From contig NZ_JANUHA010000015.1 of NCBI RefSeq assembly GCF_024753255.1, positions 62,001-126,000 of the forward strand: DNA of 64,000 nucleotides. Reading direction: 5' to 3'. Of this stretch, positions 60,488 to 64,000 are shown piece by piece (position 1 is the stretch's first letter; each line of letters opens with the position of its first letter). The notes beneath the pieces are model-generated. The model had not been told where the DNA came from, searched no databases, and was given only the letters and a program-made list of their open reading frames with translations. Made by a program: the position numbers and the translations under genes. This DNA is from Massilia agri. GTDB taxonomy: Bacteria > Pseudomonadota > Gammaproteobacteria > Burkholderiales > Burkholderiaceae_D.

Positions 60488-61345
60488 TCACCGCACACGC
60501 TTGTACCACCCCCCATCCCCGAACAGCGGCTGGTAATCCTCCACTCCCGCATCCGTCGACTCCAGTTCCCGGTCCAGCCCCATCACCCCGAACAGCGACA
60601 GGCTGTCGCGGAACAGGCGCAGCACGCGCTGGCGCAGCAGCGGCCCGAAGTCGGGCAGGGCGCGGCGGCAGACGATGCCGTGGAACTCGTTGAAGGACGC
60701 GTCCGTCACCAGGCTGTACTGCGCCCAGGTGATCCGTTCGCGCAGGCGCGGCAGCAGGCGCGCCTCGCCGTTCGAAATCTCGAAGTAATCCGCCAGGCGC
60801 CCGCTGCCGCCGCTGGCCATGTAATGCGATTGCGAGGACGTCAGTTCCGCCTCGGGCAGGGAAGCGACCCGCATCCGGGCCAGCTGCTCGTCGCTGCCGA
60901 CGGTGGCGAAGACCTGGGTGCGGGCGTAGAGCTTTTCCTCGGCCAGCACGATCGCCAGCGTCCAGGCCTCGGCCACGCCGGCCGGTTCCGCCAGCCAGAC
61001 CTTGGGCAGCGCGGTCGGACGCAGGCTGTCGCCCAGCGCCGTGCGCAGCCGCCGGGTATCGTCGGGCAGGTCGAACAGGGGCGCCGGCGGCACGCCGAGG
61101 GCGCGCACCACGTCTTCCGCCACGCCGCCCTCGTGCAGCACCCGCTCCTGCAGGCTCGAGAGCGTGGCCAGGCCGCGCGCGGCGACCTGGGCGAGCAGGC
61201 GCTCGCGCAGCCGGTCGCGCCCGTAGTCGCGGAAATCGACGCCGAAGCGCTGGTACAGCGCCTCGAGCAGCAGTTCGATCTCGAGCTCCTCCGTCGCCTG
61301 GCGCTCGGCCAGGCCGGCGAAGCCGCTGATGTCGCGCGCCGTCAT
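60488..61345 (-). CDS. CheR-like protein with degenerated catalytic motifs
   Basis: 285 residues that align over their whole length with chemotaxis methyltransferase CheR: N-terminal helices, then LYARTQVFATVGSDEQL, ADYFEISNGEARLLPRLRER and the C-terminal ALPDFGPLLRQRVLRLFRDS. But the SAM-binding AGCSTGEE box is replaced by AEPAGVAEAW, the ATDI/ATDF site by ATVGSDEQL, and the conserved CRNVLIYF by CRRALPDFG. Methyl transfer is doubtful. The start (61345) overlaps the kinase stop, so both are made together. Confidence 0.8.
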   Translation of the reverse strand: MTARDISGFAGLAERQATEELEIELLLEALYQRFGVDFRDYGRDRLRERLLAQVAARGLATLSSLQERVLHEGGVAEDVVRALGVPPAPLFDLPDDTRRLRTALGDSLRPTALPKVWLAEPAGVAEAWTLAIVLAEEKLYARTQVFATVGSDEQLARMRVASLPEAELTSSQSHYMASGGSGRLADYFEISNGEARLLPRLRERITWAQYSLVTDASFNEFHGIVCRRALPDFGPLLRQRVLRLFRDSLSLFGVMGLDRELESTDAGVEDYQPLFGDGGWYKRVR

Positions 61346-64000
61346 CAGTGCAGCCAGACCCGCATCATCGACAGCAGCTGGGCCACGTCGACCGGCTTGG
61401 TGATGTAGTCCGAGGCGCCCGCGGCGATGCACTTGTCGCGGTCACCCTTCATCGCCTTCGCGGTCAGGGTGATGATGGGCAGCGAGCGGAACTTCGGAAT
61501 ACGGCGGATCGCGCGCATCGTGTCGTAGCCGTCCATCTCCGGCATCATGATGTCCATCAGGACGATCTCGATGGTCGGATCCTTCTCCAGCACCTCGATG
61601 CCGTCGCGGCCGTTCTCGGCGAACAGCACCTGCATCTGCTGGCGCTCCAGCAGGGTCGAGAGCGCGAAGATGTTGCGCAGGTCGTCGTCGACGATCAGCA
61701 CCTTGCGGCCGGCCAGGCCGCCGTCGAGCGCATGGATCTCTTCGAGCATGCGGCGCTGCTGCTCCGGCAGGCTGGCCTGGGAGCGGTGCAGGAACAGGGC
61801 GGTTTCGTCCAGCAGGCGTTCCGGCGAGCGGGCATCCTTGATCACGATGGTCTTGGCGTAGCGCTTGAGCTTCGTGACTTCGCCGCGCGAGAGTTCCTTG
61901 GCGGTGTAGATCACGATCGGCAGGTCGCGCAGGCGCTCGTTCTTCGTGATTCTATCCATCAGCTCGAAGCCCGAGATGTCCGGCAGGGTCAGGTCCAGCA
62001 CCATGCAGTCGAAATGCTGGCTTTCCAGCGCTTCCAGGGCGGCGGCGCCGGTGTCCACGGTCACCATGTGGATGTCGGTGTTGCCGATCAGGGCCACGAT
62101 GGACTCGCGCTGGGCCATGTCGTCTTCCACCACCAGCAGCGAGCGCTTGCCGCCCATCAGGAACTTCTGGATGCGCTTGAATTCTTCCTGCAGCGCTTCG
62201 CGGCCGACCGGCTTGTTGATGTAGGAGATGGCGCCCTGGCGCAGCGCGCGCTCGCGCTCGCGCAGCGAGGACATCACGTGCACCGGGATGTGGCGGGTGT
62301 TCGGGTCGCGCTTGAGGCGGTCGAGCACCGTGAAGCCATCGATGTCCGGCAGGTCGATGTCGAGCAGGATCGCCGAAGGCAGGTAGTCACGGGCCAGCGA
62401 CAGGGCCGAGTCGCCGCGCTGGGTGACGATGGCCTTGAAGTTCTTCTCGCGCGCGAAGTCGAGCAGCACCTTGGCGAAGCGCTCGTCGTCCTCGACGATC
62501 AGCACCGAGGGGTCGCCCGGGGTCACCAGGCCCCGGTCGTCCAGCACCGAGGAGTATTCGACCAGCGAGGACGATTCGATGGCTTCCAGGGTCGCCACCT
62601 CGTGCAGTTCCTGCGAGGCCGGCTGGGAGGCCACCTGGCTTGGCGCCGGCGGCGGGGCCAGGCGGGCCGGCTGCGGCTGGCGGGTCTGCTCGTAGTTGAT
62701 GAAGCCGGCGCGGTTGTAGGGCAGGTAGAGGGTGAAGGTCGAACCGACGTTGACGGTCGACTCCACGCGGATCTCGCCGCCCAGCAGGCGCGCCAGTTCG
62801 CGCGAGATCGACAGGCCCAGGCCGGTGCCGCCATATTTGCGCGCGGTCGAGCCGTCGGCCTGCTGGAATGCCTCGAAGATCAGCTGCAGCTTGTCGGACG
62901 GGATGCCCACGCCGGTATCCTGCACCGAGAAGGCCAGCACGGCGTCCGCGTGCACCAGGTTCGGGTGGTCGGCGGTCCAGCCGCTGTTGACCAGGCTGAT
63001 GGTGAGCGAAACCTGGCCGTGGCTGGTGAACTTGAAGGCGTTCGACAGCAGGTTCTTCAGGACCTGCTGCAGGCGCGTGGTGTCGGTCATCACGGCGGTC
63101 GGCAGGTTGTCCGCCAGGTCGACCTGGAAGCCGAGGTGCTTGGCTTCCGCCATGTGGCGGAAGGTACGGTCCACGTAGTTGCGCAGGTTCGAGAAGCGGT
63201 ATTCCGACACGTCCAGGGTGACGGTACCGGACTCGATCTTCGACAGGTCCAGGATGTCGTTAATCAGGGTCAGCAGGTCGGAACCGGAGCCGTGGATGGT
63301 CTTCGCGAATTCCACCTGGCGGCTCGACAGGTTGCCTTCCGGGTTGTCGGATAATTGCTGCGCCAGGATCAATAAGGAGTTTAGTGGAGTCCTCAGTTCG
63401 TGCGACATATTCGCCAGGAACTCGGACTTGTACTTCGAGGACAGGGCCAGCTGGGTCGCCTTTTCTTCCAGCGCCAGCTTGGCCTGCTCCACCTCGCGGT
63501 TCTTGCGTTCCACCTCGATGTTCTGCTCGGACAGCAGGCGCGCCTTTTCCGCCAGTTCCTGGTTGGTCTGCTGCAGTTCCTGGGCCAGCGACTGGGACTG
63601 GGTCAGCAGCGACTCGGTACGGCTGTTCGCCTCGATGGTGTTCAGCACCACGCCGATCGATTCCATCAGCTGGTCGAGGAAGGACAGGTGGGTTTCGGTG
63701 AAGCGGTCGAGCGAGGCGATCTCGATGACGGCCTTGACCTGCTGTTCGAACAGGATCGGCAGCACCACGATGTTGTTCGGCGGCGCCGAGCCCAGGCCCG
63801 AGGACACCACGATGTAGTCGCGCGGCACGTCGGTCAGCCAGATGCGGGTTTTCTCCAGCGCGCACTGGCCCACCAGGCCTTCGCCCGGCAGGAAGGAGGT
63901 CGGCAGCTTGCGGCTGCTGCGGTAGCCGTAGGAGGCGATCATGCGCAGGCGCGCGTCGGTCTCCTGCGAGTCCATCATGTAGAACACGCCGTGGTGGGCC
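61345..64000 (-). CDS. GAF-histidine kinase with three receiver domains (5' end outside the window)
   Basis: At least 885 residues; the frame runs off the right edge. Order: GAF end (PGEGLVGQCALEKTRIWLTD), a coiled coil (LLTQSQSLAQELQQTNQELA), HisKA (FLANMSHELRTPLNSLLILA), HATPase (TGVGIPSDKLQLIFEAF; GTGLGLSISRELARLLGGEI), then receivers 1 (LLDIDLPDIDGF), 2 (VLDLTLPDISGF) and 3 (LMDIMMPEMDGY). An elaborate phosphorelay kinase, probably for motility or stress. It shares a message with the CheR-like gene. Confidence 0.92.
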   Translation of the reverse strand, partial: AHHGVFYMMDSQETDARLRMIASYGYRSSRKLPTSFLPGEGLVGQCALEKTRIWLTDVPRDYIVVSSGLGSAPPNNIVVLPILFEQQVKAVIEIASLDRFTETHLSFLDQLMESIGVVLNTIEANSRTESLLTQSQSLAQELQQTNQELAEKARLLSEQNIEVERKNREVEQAKLALEEKATQLALSSKYKSEFLANMSHELRTPLNSLLILAQQLSDNPEGNLSSRQVEFAKTIHGSGSDLLTLINDILDLSKIESGTVTLDVSEYRFSNLRNYVDRTFRHMAEAKHLGFQVDLADNLPTAVMTDTTRLQQVLKNLLSNAFKFTSHGQVSLTISLVNSGWTADHPNLVHADAVLAFSVQDTGVGIPSDKLQLIFEAFQQADGSTARKYGGTGLGLSISRELARLLGGEIRVESTVNVGSTFTLYLPYNRAGFINYEQTRQPQPARLAPPPAPSQVASQPASQELHEVATLEAIESSSLVEYSSVLDDRGLVTPGDPSVLIVEDDERFAKVLLDFAREKNFKAIVTQRGDSALSLARDYLPSAILLDIDLPDIDGFTVLDRLKRDPNTRHIPVHVMSSLRERERALRQGAISYINKPVGREALQEEFKRIQKFLMGGKRSLLVVEDDMAQRESIVALIGNTDIHMVTVDTGAAALEALESQHFDCMVLDLTLPDISGFELMDRITKNERLRDLPIVIYTAKELSRGEVTKLKRYAKTIVIKDARSPERLLDETALFLHRSQASLPEQQRRMLEEIHALDGGLAGRKVLIVDDDLRNIFALSTLLERQQMQVLFAENGRDGIEVLEKDPTIEIVLMDIMMPEMDGYDTMRAIRRIPKFRSLPIITLTAKAMKGDRDKCIAAGASDYITKPVDVAQLLSMMRVWLH

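Overview
The window is about 68% GC, densely packed, and read on both strands. Gene content points to an Oxalobacteraceae-type betaproteobacterium such as Massilia: a short-Q-loop cytochrome bd oxidase with a DUF2474 subunit, a formate dehydrogenase-N operon carrying DUF3305/DUF3306 genes, a CoA-thioester aromatic-degradation cluster, and several hybrid kinases. That placement is inference from gene content. I saw no rRNA, tRNA, CRISPR array, prophage or insertion sequence.

Layout. 0-2 kb: a truncated EamA transporter, an AraC regulator and an Fnr regulator with all four cluster cysteines. 2-3.7 kb: an unusual metzincin-like protease. 4-16.3 kb: an anaerobic/microaerobic respiratory block, made of cydAB plus a DUF2474 subunit carrying a pentapeptide repeat, then an eleven-gene formate dehydrogenase operon. 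16.4-18.1 kb: an acyl-CoA synthetase. 18.1-25.6 kb: a stress and low-oxygen style cluster with a Rnk/GreA-like protein, a shortened GrpE-like protein, two universal stress proteins, a FixL/FixJ-type two-component pair, a beta-helix protein and a GNAT enzyme. Two matching palindromes at the same distance from -10 boxes suggest a shared regulon. 25.6-35.2 kb: a SET-domain methyltransferase, pncB, an HTH-GAF sensor, topoisomerase IB, a royal-jelly/yellow-family protein, a Na+/H+ antiporter and a hybrid kinase.

35.3-40.2 kb: a hydroxylase/reductase fusion, an enoyl-CoA hydratase, an acyl-CoA dehydrogenase and a RidA protein, best read as aerobic 2-aminobenzoyl-CoA (or salicylyl-CoA) degradation. 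40.2-51.9 kb: an NTF2-like protein, LysR, a PH-domain protein, an isoquinoline-1-oxidoreductase-type molybdoenzyme, a diguanylate cyclase, an erythromycin esterase homologue, a phosphoribosyltransferase, Hsp20 and S-formylglutathione hydrolase. 51.9-53.1 kb: a two-gene chromate transporter in which both genes are broken, one by a 22-bp tandem duplication and the other by an in-frame TAG. 53.2-56.6 kb: two small proteins and a UvrD/Rep-like helicase with a LexA-type box. The helicase is flanked by two diverged copies of a non-coding element, each carrying three DnaA-box-like 9-mers at identical spacing. 56.6-64 kb: a sirtuin, an HD phosphohydrolase, glpD, a GST, a CheR-like protein that has lost its catalytic motifs, and a truncated GAF-kinase with three receiver domains.

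The strongest leads are the paired three-box DnaA elements around the helicase, the FixJ-style box pair, the degenerate CheR beside its kinase, and the doubly inactivated chromate transporter.
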